Shown piece after piece: positions 34,291 to 43,336 of a stretch of DNA of 64,000 bases (position 1 is its first letter; each line of letters begins with the position of its first letter). The DNA comes from Enterococcus sp. 9D6_DIV0238 (lineage in GTDB: Bacteria; Bacillota; Bacilli; Lactobacillales; Enterococcaceae). The stretch spans positions 1 to 64,000 of the forward strand of contig NZ_CP147246.1 in the NCBI RefSeq assembly GCF_002174455.2. The letters are read 5' to 3'. The position numbers and the translations under genes are program-made. Below the pieces are notes generated by a model. The model was not told the DNA's origin and did not search any database. It saw only the letters and a program-made list of their open reading frames with translations.

Positions 34291-36201
34291 ATGAATCTAG
34301 CACACGCAACGTCAGAAGCACTTATTTTTTTAGAAGCATCCTTTAAAACACGTGAAGAAGTTTTTGAATTTATGACGAAAAAACTCTATGAGCAAGGGAA
34401 GGTATCAGATCCTAAGCAATTTTTAGCAGCAGTTCAAGCTAGAGAAGCATTGTCGGTGACGGGGTTTGAAAATGGGCTGGCGATTCCACATGGAAAATCT
34501 TCAGTAGTCAAGGAAGCTTCGTTTGCGATACTGAGATTGAAGGAGCCGTTAGCAGATTATCCTAGTTTAGATCCTGCGAACCAAGTATCGTTGATTTTTA
34601 TGTTAGCAATTCCGGAGGCTGAGGCAGGTAGTACTCATTTAGATATTTTAGCAAAATTGGCTGGCCGCTTATCCGATAGCGATTATTTAGAACAATTCAA
34701 GCGTGCAGAAACTGCTTCTAAGATTTTGACTTTATTGGATGAACCAGACGAAACTGTAACAGTTCCTCAAGGTGATAAAGGATTGATCTTAGGAATCACA
34801 GCTTGTGCCGCAGGGATCGCACACACCTATATGGCTGCTGAGGCGATCACCAAAGCAGCGAACCGACTTGGCTATCAGGCTAGGGTCGAGAAGCAAGGTG
34901 CGAAAGGAATGGAAGACCGGATCAAAGCAAAAGAAGTCAATGAGGCAGTGGGAATTATTTTGGCTCATGACGTGTCTCTTAAAGGAATGGAACGCTTTGC
35001 GAAGCTTCCTAAGGTCGATACCACAGTGGCAGAGCCGATCAAACATCCTGATGAAGTCGTTCAGCGATTATTGGATAAGGCAGAGAATTATGTACCTAGT
35101 GGAGATGATGTGGCAGATTTTGACGATACTGATGAACAAGAGAAATCGATCGGTCAGCAGATAAAAGATGCAATTTTAACAGGAATTTCCTATATTATTC
35201 CGATCATCATTGCAGGCGGAATGATTTCAACGGTTGCAGTGTTGATCACTCAATTATTTGGGTTGCAGGAGATGGCTGCAGCTGAAGGTAGTTGGTTGTT
35301 TTTACTAAAAGGGCTCGGCGGCGGATTATTGGGAAGCTTGATGATTCCTGTATTGGCAGGGTATATGGCGTATTCGATTGCCGATAAACCAGGCTTGACG
35401 CCAGGGTTCGCTGGTGGTTTAGCTGCGATGACGATCAATAGTGGATTTCTTGGCGGGATGTTGGCCGGTTTACTGGCAGGTTTCTTGATGAACTGGATGA
35501 AGAAAAATATTCAGGCTAAAGGTGTTTTTTCAGGCTTTGTGACCTTTTGGGTTTATCCAGTGATCGGTTCACTGGTTGTTGGTGTGGTCATGCTTTTTCT
35601 TATCGGAAAGCCAGTTGCAGCAATCAATAATGGATTGATTGGCTGGTTAGATACTTTGCAAGGAACGAATGCGTTATTGCTGGGCGCTGTATTAGGAGCG
35701 ATGGTGTCATTCGATTTGGGTGGACCTGTCAATAAAGCTGCCTATGCATTTTGTATTGCGGCGATGTCAAATGGTAATTTTATTCCTTATTGTACATTTG
35801 CTTCGGTTAAAATGGTTTCTGCATTTTCTTTATCCGCAGCGTGCTTATTGAAGAAAAATTTATTTACTGAACAAGAAAGAGAAATCGGCAATCAAACGTG
35901 GTTATTAGGCTTAGCGGGAATTACTGAAGGAGCGATCCCGTTTGCGATGGGCGATCCGATTCGAGTGATTGGTTCATTTATTGGAGGCTCTATCATCACT
36001 GGGGCGATCGTTGCTTATACGGGACTTGGTTTGAATGTTCCAGGAGCAGGAATTTTCTCGATGTTTTTACTGGAAGGTGACTATAGCAGTGTAATGGGCG
36101 CGTTCATTTGGTTAGGCGCAGCAATTTTAGGTGCGGCGGTTTCTACTATTTTATTAATTGTAACAAGACAACATAAATTGCGAAAACAAGCAAATAGATA
36201 A
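34291..36201 (+). CDS. mngA: PTS fructose-family EIIABC, probable 2-O-alpha-mannosylglycerate transporter
   Basis: This 636-residue fusion carries EIIA (about 1-150, phosphorylated histidine in IPHGK at 67), EIIB (about 165-260, cysteine 172 in ITACAAGIAH) and EIIC (about 290-630, some nine membrane segments). It imports and phosphorylates a sugar at the membrane. The gene order with a GH38 mannosidase and a glycerate kinase matches mannosylglycerate use, where MngA makes 2-O-(6-phospho-mannosyl)-glycerate. AAGGAGGAGG precedes the ATG. A fructose or mannose specificity is the alternative if the neighbours are ignored. Confidence 0.8.
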   Translation: MNLAHATSEALIFLEASFKTREEVFEFMTKKLYEQGKVSDPKQFLAAVQAREALSVTGFENGLAIPHGKSSVVKEASFAILRLKEPLADYPSLDPANQVSLIFMLAIPEAEAGSTHLDILAKLAGRLSDSDYLEQFKRAETASKILTLLDEPDETVTVPQGDKGLILGITACAAGIAHTYMAAEAITKAANRLGYQARVEKQGAKGMEDRIKAKEVNEAVGIILAHDVSLKGMERFAKLPKVDTTVAEPIKHPDEVVQRLLDKAENYVPSGDDVADFDDTDEQEKSIGQQIKDAILTGISYIIPIIIAGGMISTVAVLITQLFGLQEMAAAEGSWLFLLKGLGGGLLGSLMIPVLAGYMAYSIADKPGLTPGFAGGLAAMTINSGFLGGMLAGLLAGFLMNWMKKNIQAKGVFSGFVTFWVYPVIGSLVVGVVMLFLIGKPVAAINNGLIGWLDTLQGTNALLLGAVLGAMVSFDLGGPVNKAAYAFCIAAMSNGNFIPYCTFASVKMVSAFSLSAACLLKKNLFTEQEREIGNQTWLLGLAGITEGAIPFAMGDPIRVIGSFIGGSIITGAIVAYTGLGLNVPGAGIFSMFLLEGDYSSVMGAFIWLGAAILGAAVSTILLIVTRQHKLRKQANR

Positions 36202-36214
36202 GGTGAGAAAATTT

Positions 36215-38806
36215 ATGAAGAATGTACACATTGTGCCCCATATGCATTGGGATCGAGAATGGTATTTTTCAACAGAGGAATCTAGAATTTTATTAGTGAA
36301 TAATATGGCAGAAATTTTAGAGAGGTTAGAAAATGATCCAGAATATCCCTATTACGTATTAGACGGACAAACAGCTGTTTTAGAAGACTATTTTGCAGTT
36401 TGCCCAGACCAAAAAAAACGGGTCAAAAAGCTTGTTCAAGCTGGAAAACTGATCATTGGTCCATGGTATAGCCAAACAGACGAACTAGTTGTAGGCGGAG
36501 AATCGATCGTCAGGAATCTACTTTATGGCATCAAGGATAGCAAAAAATTGGGTGATCCAATGATGATCGGCTATCTACCGGATTCTTTTGGTCAAAGCGG
36601 GCAGATGCCGCAAATTTTAAATGGATTCAATATTCAACGAGCGATTTTTTGGCGGGGGATTTCTGAACGTCATGGCACAGACAAAACCGAGTTTTATTGG
36701 GAGGGAAATGACGGATCTGAGGTTCTGACCCAACTATTTCCATTGGGATATGCTATCGGAAAGTATCTTCCGGAAGATAAGAATGCTTTGAAAGAACGAA
36801 TGGACAAGTATTTTAGCGTTCTTGATCATGGGGCAACAAGTAATGAAGAAATTATTCCAAATGGTCACGATCAAATGCCGATTCAAAAGAATATTTTCCA
36901 AGTGATTCAAACGCTTGAAGAATTATATCCCGAAAGAAAATTTTTCCTTAGCCGCTATGAGAATGTGTTTAATATTTTAGAGAAGAAGACGGACTTACCA
37001 ACGGTCAAAGGGGAATTTATTGATGGGAAATATAGTCGTGTTCATCGAAGCATTTTTTCGACAAGAATGGATATCAAGGCAGCGAATGCGCGCATTGAAA
37101 ACAAGCTTACGAACAGTTTAGAACCTCTAGCAGCGATTGCTTATTCACTAGGGCACGAATATCATCATGGGTTGATCGAAGGAATCTGGAAAGAAATCAT
37201 GAAAAATCATGCGCATGATAGTATCGGCTGTTGTTGTTCGGATAAAGTGCATTTTGAAATCATGGCGCGTTTTATCAATGCTGAGGAACGTACGGATCGT
37301 CTGATCGAATTTTATCAACGAAAAATTTCAGAGAGTACGCCTGATAAAGAGGACTCAGAAAAACTGATATTGTTTAATCTATTGCCTTATGAAAGAACTG
37401 AAGTTGTAACAACGGAGATTATTTCCAAACGTTCAGCTCTTCATTTAGTGAATGATCGAGGGGAAAATCTTCCTTTTGAGATCATTCAGCAAGAAATAAT
37501 CGATCCAGGATTGATTGACCGACAGATCGTACATTACGGGAACTATGAACCATTTATTAAATATACGATTTGCTTTGAAAAAAAATTACCAGCAATGGGC
37601 TATGAAGTAGTGTATATAGAAACAGCAGAAAGTCTTCCAAAATCGGAATTGACTGAAAAAGAATTTATAGATACGGAGTATTTCAAGATTTTCGGTAATC
37701 CTAATGGCACAATAACAGTTCTTGATAAACGAAATAATCAGGAGTATAAAGATATTCTTGCAGTGGAAGATGTAGCGGATGATGGTGATGAGTATGATTT
37801 TTCACCCTTAGAAAATGATCGACCTCGTCTATCAAAAGATGAAGTCACAGCAAATATCTCCTATAAGCATAGCTTGCTTGCAAGCTCGATGCATATTTCT
37901 TATGAGTGGTCATTAGCGAAAAAACTTGAAGAACGTAAAAGTGGAAAGACGACAGGTAAAATCGAGCTGGAATTTACCATTCAAGCGGTAGAAAATCAGC
38001 CGATTCTCCAACTGTCTGTTCAAGTAAATAATCAATGTGAAGATCATCGGATGCGCCTATTATTGCCGACAGAAATTGCTTCGACTTTTTCGATCGCAGA
38101 CAATCAATTTGGAACAGTTGAACGATCAGTGATCGACGAAGCGATGACATTTTGGCAAAAAGAAGAGTGGGATGAACGCCCGGATGCGATCTATCCATTT
38201 TTAACAAACGTTTCATTAACAAATAGTGAGCGGACGGTCTCCGTTTTAACAAATAGCTCAAGAGAGTATGAAGTCGTTGGTGAACACTATGATTGTTTGG
38301 CGATCACATTGTTCAGAAGCGTTGGTGTGTTGGGGAAAGAAAATTTAGTGCGTCGTCCAGGAAGGCCCTCAGGAATAAAACTGGCGACTCCTGATTCGCA
38401 AATGTTGAAAACAATTAAGTTAGACTTTGCGCTTTTATTTTCGAATGAACCGATCGAAATAGCGAATCCAGCAAAATACGCAAAAGAATACCTAACACCA
38501 ATTTTAGCCTATAATCAGATGGGGTATAATGCAATGAAACTGAACTCTTCAATGTTACAGGTGCCAACAAGTTATTCGCTGTTCCGTCAAGAAAATGATA
38601 CACTTATTTTAAGTGTAGTCAAAAAAGCAGAAGAGGGCTCGCACCTTTTAGCGAGATTTTTCAATCCGACTAAAGAGGATCAAAGTTTAAGGTTAAAAGA
38701 TGTTCAAGCACCAGCTCATTATCAACTAAACGAGGAGCTCATCTTGGAAAATGATTCAAAACAAATCGGTGCAAATAAAGTAGTGACAGTCAGTATCAAA
38801 AAATAA
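36215..38806 (+). CDS. mngB: GH38 alpha-mannosidase, probable mannosyl-6-phosphate-glycerate hydrolase
   Basis: ATG 36215 lies 7 bases after AAGGTGAG; an in-frame GTG 12 bases earlier is less likely. The 863-residue protein opens with HMHWDREW (from residue 9), the zinc-binding signature of family GH38. It carries the likely nucleophile aspartate in LPDSFGQSGQ near 122, then beta-sandwich domains. Length matches MngB of E. coli (about 877). It would split the imported phosphorylated glycoside in the cytoplasm into mannose-6-phosphate and glycerate. The gap to mngA is 13 bases. It has no signal peptide, in keeping with an intracellular substrate. Confidence 0.85.
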   Translation: MKNVHIVPHMHWDREWYFSTEESRILLVNNMAEILERLENDPEYPYYVLDGQTAVLEDYFAVCPDQKKRVKKLVQAGKLIIGPWYSQTDELVVGGESIVRNLLYGIKDSKKLGDPMMIGYLPDSFGQSGQMPQILNGFNIQRAIFWRGISERHGTDKTEFYWEGNDGSEVLTQLFPLGYAIGKYLPEDKNALKERMDKYFSVLDHGATSNEEIIPNGHDQMPIQKNIFQVIQTLEELYPERKFFLSRYENVFNILEKKTDLPTVKGEFIDGKYSRVHRSIFSTRMDIKAANARIENKLTNSLEPLAAIAYSLGHEYHHGLIEGIWKEIMKNHAHDSIGCCCSDKVHFEIMARFINAEERTDRLIEFYQRKISESTPDKEDSEKLILFNLLPYERTEVVTTEIISKRSALHLVNDRGENLPFEIIQQEIIDPGLIDRQIVHYGNYEPFIKYTICFEKKLPAMGYEVVYIETAESLPKSELTEKEFIDTEYFKIFGNPNGTITVLDKRNNQEYKDILAVEDVADDGDEYDFSPLENDRPRLSKDEVTANISYKHSLLASSMHISYEWSLAKKLEERKSGKTTGKIELEFTIQAVENQPILQLSVQVNNQCEDHRMRLLLPTEIASTFSIADNQFGTVERSVIDEAMTFWQKEEWDERPDAIYPFLTNVSLTNSERTVSVLTNSSREYEVVGEHYDCLAITLFRSVGVLGKENLVRRPGRPSGIKLATPDSQMLKTIKLDFALLFSNEPIEIANPAKYAKEYLTPILAYNQMGYNAMKLNSSMLQVPTSYSLFRQENDTLILSVVKKAEEGSHLLARFFNPTKEDQSLRLKDVQAPAHYQLNEELILENDSKQIGANKVVTVSIKK

Positions 38807-38814
38807 ATGAGTAT

Positions 38815-38846
38815 CTGAACAGCTAATATAGCTGTTCAGTTTCTTT
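38815..38846 (+). terminator. Intra-operon hairpin before the glycerate kinase gene
   Basis: CTGAACAGCT (38815-38824) pairs perfectly with AGCTGTTCAG (38830-38839), followed by TTTCTTT. It probably gives partial termination and lowers kinase expression relative to mngAB. Confidence 0.7.
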
Positions 38847-38864
38847 GCAGAAGAGGGTGAAAAA

Positions 38865-39983
38865 ATGAAAATTGTGACGGCGATCGATTCGATGAAAGGC
38901 TCCCTAACGAGCAAGCAAGCGAATCAAATTGTGGCAGAAGTTTTTAGAGATGAAAAAATAGAGGTCACAGAAATTGCAATTGCTGACGGTGGGGAAGGAA
39001 CGGTAGAGGCTTTTGTAACGAATGCTAATGGGGAAGTAATATCAGTTAAGTGTCATAATTTATTAGGAGATGAAATAACAGCTGATTATGGTTGGCTGGG
39101 AGAAGAAAAAACGGCTGTGATCGAATCGGCAGCGACTTGCGGGATCCAATTTTTAAAGGGGACATCTGAAACACATCCCCACAATACCAATTCTTATGGC
39201 TTGGGCGAACAAATTCTTTCTGCAGCACAAAAAGGAGCTAAGCGAATCATTATTGGCTTAGGCGGAACAGGAACGATCGATGGCGGAATCGGTTTATTAG
39301 CCTGTCTAGGCGTTGAATTTTTCGACAGCCAAAATCAATTGGTTTCACCGATTCCTCGTAATTTTAAAAAAATCACCAGAGTAGAAACCCAAAAAATGCC
39401 AATGATGTTAAAAGAGCTTGAAATCATCGTTGCTGCAGATGTAAAAAGCACGATTACAGGTGAAAAAGGAGCAGTCTATTTATTTGGAGAGCAAAAAGGT
39501 CTGCAAAGCAATGAGCTAGCTACTTTTGAAGAAGAGATGACACATTATAGTAAATTATTATTGGAAGGAGCAGAGTCGCAAGAAGGTGATGGCGCAGCTG
39601 GTGGGATTGGATTAGCTCTTCGGGCGATCCTGCAGGCAAAAGTGGTATCTGGTTTGGACCTGATCGCTGAACAGTCTCATTTACCAGAAATAATCCAACA
39701 AGCAGATCTGGTTATTACAGGTGAAGGAAAAATCGATAGCCAAAGTTTACAGGGAAAAGTCCCAGTAGGTATCGGTGCAATGGCGCAAAAGCATCAAGTT
39801 CCCGTTCTCGTATTTGTAGGTGCGATGCAAGGAGAATCTGACGAATTTGAAAAAGCAGGACTATCAGTGATCATTCCTATCGTAAACGAGGTAACAACTT
39901 TGAACGAAGCGCTTATGTATGCTGAACAAAATCTGCGTCAGGCAGCAGAAAGAACGAAAAAACTTCTTTTTCTGTTAACGTAG
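38865..39983 (+). CDS. Glycerate kinase (GarK/GlxK type)
   Basis: The 372-residue protein begins MKIVTAIDSMKGSLTS and has DGGEGTVEAF, GLGGTGTIDGGIG and ITGEGKIDSQSLQGKVP, all hallmarks of the glycerate kinase type-1 family. It phosphorylates glycerate with ATP to phosphoglycerate for glycolysis. Coming straight after the mannosidase, it consumes the glycerate half of mannosylglycerate, which is strong evidence for the pathway. GAGGGTG precedes the ATG. It is intact and full length. A large palindrome follows it at 40034-40076. Confidence 0.9.
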   Translation: MKIVTAIDSMKGSLTSKQANQIVAEVFRDEKIEVTEIAIADGGEGTVEAFVTNANGEVISVKCHNLLGDEITADYGWLGEEKTAVIESAATCGIQFLKGTSETHPHNTNSYGLGEQILSAAQKGAKRIIIGLGGTGTIDGGIGLLACLGVEFFDSQNQLVSPIPRNFKKITRVETQKMPMMLKELEIIVAADVKSTITGEKGAVYLFGEQKGLQSNELATFEEEMTHYSKLLLEGAESQEGDGAAGGIGLALRAILQAKVVSGLDLIAEQSHLPEIIQQADLVITGEGKIDSQSLQGKVPVGIGAMAQKHQVPVLVFVGAMQGESDEFEKAGLSVIIPIVNEVTTLNEALMYAEQNLRQAAERTKKLLFLLT

Positions 39984-40033
39984 CTTATTTGGTTTAAGAT
40001 TAGAAGAGAATATATTTTTTCATTTTTAATGGG

Positions 40034-40076
40034 ACAATAAAGGAGCAATACGCTATGCGTATTGCTCCTTTATTGT
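40034..40076. terminator. Very stable palindromic terminator
   Basis: Twenty-base perfect arms (40034-40053 and 40057-40076) enclose TAT. The inner core is GGAGCAATACGC. It closes the mannosylglycerate operon. Confidence 0.8.
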
Positions 40077-40259
40077 AAAATTGCCGAAAAATCTGGTTTT
40101 TGCCACCACTTAGTCCGAGTCAAAGCTGTTTTCTAGTGTTTGTCTCGAACTCTTTTTTTTAAAACCACTATATTTTTCTATTTTCGAAAGCTCATTAGAC
40201 GATAAAAAGCTTTAGAAATCAAGGTTCTAAAAATTATAGGATCGAAATAAAGAAAAACA

Positions 40260-40288
40260 TTTACAAAAACTAGAAAATAATGTAAAAT
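40260..40288 (+). promoter_or_regulatory. Promoter of the nanE operon
   Basis: TTTACA (40260-40265) and TAAAAT (40283-40288) are 17 bases apart. TTTACA/TGTAAA half-sites overlapping it and extending to 40306 may be operator sites for an RpiR protein. Confidence 0.65.
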
Positions 40289-40317
40289 TACACCATAAAT
40301 GTAAAGAAGGTGAAAAA

Positions 40318-41019
40318 ATGTTCCAGTTAGAAGCATTGAAAGGAAAATTGATCGTGTCTTGTCAAGCGTTGGAGAATGAACCCCTGCATAGCTCGTTTAT
40401 AATGGGAAGGATGGCGCTAGCTGCTGAAGAAGGTGGTGCAAAGGGAATCAGAGCCAATTCAGTAACTGATATCAATGAGATCAAAAAACAAACAGAATTG
40501 CCAGTAATCGGTATTATCAAGCGGGATTATGATGATTCAGAGGTATATATTACGCCGACAATGAAAGAAGTTGAAGAGCTGTTGACGACTTCAGCAGAAA
40601 TCATCGCTTTAGATGCAACGAAGCAAACAAGACCGGATAATGAAAAAGCAAGTGATTTAGTCGAACGGATCCATCGATCAGGGAGATTAGCAATGGCAGA
40701 TATCTCCACATTGTCGGAAGCATTGCAAGCGGAGAAGGATGGATTTGATTTAGTGTCAACGACATTGGCTGGATATACATCTTATTCTAGAAAAACGGAC
40801 ACGCCTGATTTTGATCTACTTAAAGAGATCGTTCAGCAAGTTGATGTACCGGTAATTATGGAAGGGCATACAGATGCTCCAGAACAAGTGACTAAAGCAC
40901 TTGAGTTAGGTGCATTTTCTGTTGTGGTTGGCTCGATCATCACAAGACCGCAATTGATCACAAAGCGTTATGTTGAAGCAGCAGATAAGGTAGTAAGGAT
41001 GGAAAATGATGAAAGATAA
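40318..41019 (+). CDS. nanE: N-acetylmannosamine-6-phosphate 2-epimerase (NanE-like)
   Basis: The 233-residue TIM-barrel protein has the NanE landmarks GAKGIRANSVTDI, PVIGIIKRDY, MADISTLSEA and a phosphate loop GAFSVVVGSIITRP. It converts N-acetylmannosamine-6-phosphate to N-acetylglucosamine-6-phosphate. GAAGGTG precedes the ATG. It heads an operon with a HAD phosphatase, a DUF4127 protein and a PTS EIIC, but no sialic acid lyase or N-acetylmannosamine kinase. This suggests an amino sugar taken up in phosphorylated form rather than sialic acid. It overlaps the next gene by 14 bases. Confidence 0.9.
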   Translation: MFQLEALKGKLIVSCQALENEPLHSSFIMGRMALAAEEGGAKGIRANSVTDINEIKKQTELPVIGIIKRDYDDSEVYITPTMKEVEELLTTSAEIIALDATKQTRPDNEKASDLVERIHRSGRLAMADISTLSEALQAEKDGFDLVSTTLAGYTSYSRKTDTPDFDLLKEIVQQVDVPVIMEGHTDAPEQVTKALELGAFSVVVGSIITRPQLITKRYVEAADKVVRMENDER

Positions 41020-41797
41020 ATTATTGGTTTGTGACCTTGATGGCACATTGCTAGATGCGAATGGAGCCATTGATGAAGTTAGTTTAGAAAAAATAAAACA
41101 GTTTTGTGAAGACGGTGGACATTTTGTTGTTTGCACAGGCAGGATGGATACAGACATTCGCTATATCGAAGACAAGCTAGGGTTCAAAAGTGAATATCGA
41201 ATTAGCCAAAATGGAGCTGTGATTTATGACAAAAGTGAACAATTGTACTATGAAACGATCCCCCAAAAATATATTGCTACTTTAAACAGGATTATTTTTG
41301 GCGTGGGACTACGTACGGAAGTATCTAATGTTACGAACCGTCTTTTTCCTAGTCCGAGAGATCCTAAAGATATTGCGGAGTTTGTTGATTCATCGATCAT
41401 TATTGAGAATCTGGAGAATTTTGTTCTGGAACAAGAAAAAAATCCAACGATCTATCTTACGTTTGGAGAAAAGCAACAGTTTCAGGAAATTCGTGAAAAG
41501 GTCGAAGAGGAGTTAGGAGAAGATGCTGTCAACATTGTCATGACTAGTCCCAATTCATTAGAAATCTTTTCAAAAAAAGTATCGAAAGGACAAGCGGTGG
41601 AACGAATCATTCAGCAATTGCAATTAGAACGTGAAAATGTTTATACTGCGGGAGATGCTGAAAGTGATGTGTCAATGTTTCATGTGACACCAAATTCTTA
41701 TGCTGTCCAACAGGCAGAGGCGGCAATAAGAGAGCAGGCTGATTTTTACGCAGAGAATGTTGGAGTGATCATTGACGAAATGTATAAAGGAAGGTGA
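41006..41797 (+). CDS. HAD-superfamily (Cof-type) sugar phosphatase
   Basis: The 263-residue protein carries HAD motif I VCDLDGTLLDANG, motif II CTGR, a lysine in VSKGQAV, and motif IV AGDAESDVSMF. It has the large Cof-type cap domain. Such enzymes hydrolyse small phosphosugars or related metabolites. Two adjacent ATG codons (41006 and 41009) follow AAGGATGG; either may be used. The gene overlaps nanE and is followed by the DUF4127 gene 5 bases later, so it acts in the same pathway, perhaps preventing build-up of a toxic phosphosugar. Confidence 0.85.
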   Translation: MMKDKLLVCDLDGTLLDANGAIDEVSLEKIKQFCEDGGHFVVCTGRMDTDIRYIEDKLGFKSEYRISQNGAVIYDKSEQLYYETIPQKYIATLNRIIFGVGLRTEVSNVTNRLFPSPRDPKDIAEFVDSSIIIENLENFVLEQEKNPTIYLTFGEKQQFQEIREKVEEELGEDAVNIVMTSPNSLEIFSKKVSKGQAVERIIQQLQLERENVYTAGDAESDVSMFHVTPNSYAVQQAEAAIREQADFYAENVGVIIDEMYKGR

Positions 41798-41802
41798 AAA
41801 AA

Positions 41803-43335
41803 ATGCTGAAAATTGTGTATATTCCTTTAGATGAGCGACCGTGCAATGCAGATTATCCGCTGAATGCAGCAGCAGTTTCTAAAGAGATACAGTGTACGAT
41901 GTTGCCAAAAGAAAGGATGGGAAATAAAAAGAAGCCTGGTGATCTTGATGCTATTTGGCAATTTATTAATGAAGCAGCCGAAAATAGTGATGCAGCTGTT
42001 ATATCAACAGAAATGGTTCTTTATGGAGGGTTGCTTGCTTCCAGATTACATGAGTTAAAAGAAGCTGCATTGCTAACGTATGAGAAAAGAATACGATCGT
42101 TAAAGAAAACGAATCCTCGATTAAAAATTTATGCATCCAATTTGATCATGAGAACACCAAAATATAATAGTTCAGATGAAGAACCAGAGTATTATGAAGA
42201 ATACGGTGAACGAATTTTTCGCTATGGCTGGCTGCTAGACAAAAAAACTAGGGAATCTTTAGATGCAGATGAAAATTTGGAGCTTGATCAGCTGAAACAA
42301 GAGCTCCCAATTGCGATCATCAAGGATTATGAAGACCGTCGTTCGTTCAACGTTAAAGTAAATCTTTTAAATATTCGACTTGTGGAAGAAGGAGTGATCG
42401 ATTTTCTTGTGATTCCGCAAGATGATTCAGCAGCTTACGGCTATACTGCAATGGATCAAAAGAAGGTTTATCATGCTATTGAGGAAAAAAACTTAAAAGA
42501 TCAAATCATGGTTTATCCAGGGGCAGATGAAGTTGGCTTTACTTTATTAGCTAGAGCCTATAATCAGTATAAAAATAAAGTACCTACTGTGTACGTTCAA
42601 TTTTCTTCAACACTAGGTCCTGAAATCGTTCCGCTATACGAAGATCGAATCATCAATGAAAGTCTAAAAGCTCACGTAATGGCTGCGGGAATGAGATTGA
42701 CGAAAAATCAGGACTCTGCTGATTATTATTTAGCGTATAATACTCCTGGAAAAGTAATGCAGGAATCATGGGATCAGCTTGAAAATAAAGACGTCACTTA
42801 TGACTCTTATCGCCATCTTATGACTTTTGTCGATGAGATTGCTTGTGCTGCAAAATCAGGGAAAATCATTGGAATATGTGATAGCGCATACGCGAATGGC
42901 GGAGATCGTGAATTACTTCAACTTTTAGATAAACTGGGCTTGATCAATCAACTTTCTGTTTATAAGGCGTGGAATACAAATTGTAATTCCTTAGGTAGTG
43001 CATTAGGGGCGTTGGCGCTGATCGATGAGCAGGTCGATCATTCACAACTTATGAATAATTTGTATTCAAATCTATTTGAAGATATCTTTTATCAAGCACT
43101 TATTCGTATGGACGTCACTGAGAATTATTTACCTCAGATCGATGCAAATTATTTTGATTTGAAAGATCAAGTTGAAGCGGTACTAATGAAAGTCGAAAGT
43201 GAAATGAATCATTTAGAAAAACGTTATTTAAAGAAATCTCTTAAAGGAAAGCATATTGAATTTACAGAAATGTCTTCACCTTGGAATCGAATGTTTGAAA
43301 TAAACTGTCAAGTAAGAGTGACGGAGGGAGAATAA
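41803..43335 (+). CDS. DUF4127 family protein
   Basis: This 510-residue cytoplasmic protein begins KIVYIPLDERPCNADYP, the conserved opening of DUF4127. It has STEMVLYGGLLASR, PQDDSAAYGY and DSAYANGGD motifs with many conserved acidic residues, suggesting a metal-dependent enzyme. ATG 41803 is preferred over GTG 41794 because GGAAGGTG lies just upstream. Its biochemical function is not established to my knowledge. Within this operon it could be a hydrolase or epimerase of an N-acetylated sugar delivered by the adjacent EIIC. It ends one base before that gene. Confidence 0.85.
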   Translation: MLKIVYIPLDERPCNADYPLNAAAVSKEIQCTMLPKERMGNKKKPGDLDAIWQFINEAAENSDAAVISTEMVLYGGLLASRLHELKEAALLTYEKRIRSLKKTNPRLKIYASNLIMRTPKYNSSDEEPEYYEEYGERIFRYGWLLDKKTRESLDADENLELDQLKQELPIAIIKDYEDRRSFNVKVNLLNIRLVEEGVIDFLVIPQDDSAAYGYTAMDQKKVYHAIEEKNLKDQIMVYPGADEVGFTLLARAYNQYKNKVPTVYVQFSSTLGPEIVPLYEDRIINESLKAHVMAAGMRLTKNQDSADYYLAYNTPGKVMQESWDQLENKDVTYDSYRHLMTFVDEIACAAKSGKIIGICDSAYANGGDRELLQLLDKLGLINQLSVYKAWNTNCNSLGSALGALALIDEQVDHSQLMNNLYSNLFEDIFYQALIRMDVTENYLPQIDANYFDLKDQVEAVLMKVESEMNHLEKRYLKKSLKGKHIEFTEMSSPWNRMFEINCQVRVTEGE

Positions 43336-43336
43336 A

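Larger units (their letters stand above)
39984..40317. other. Intergenic stretch between the two sugar operons
   Basis: This stretch contains a very stable terminator hairpin (40034-40076) and the nanE promoter (40260-40288). TGTAAA/TTTACA half-sites recur around and after that promoter, for example in TGTAAAATTACA. No gene was found. Confidence 0.55.
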
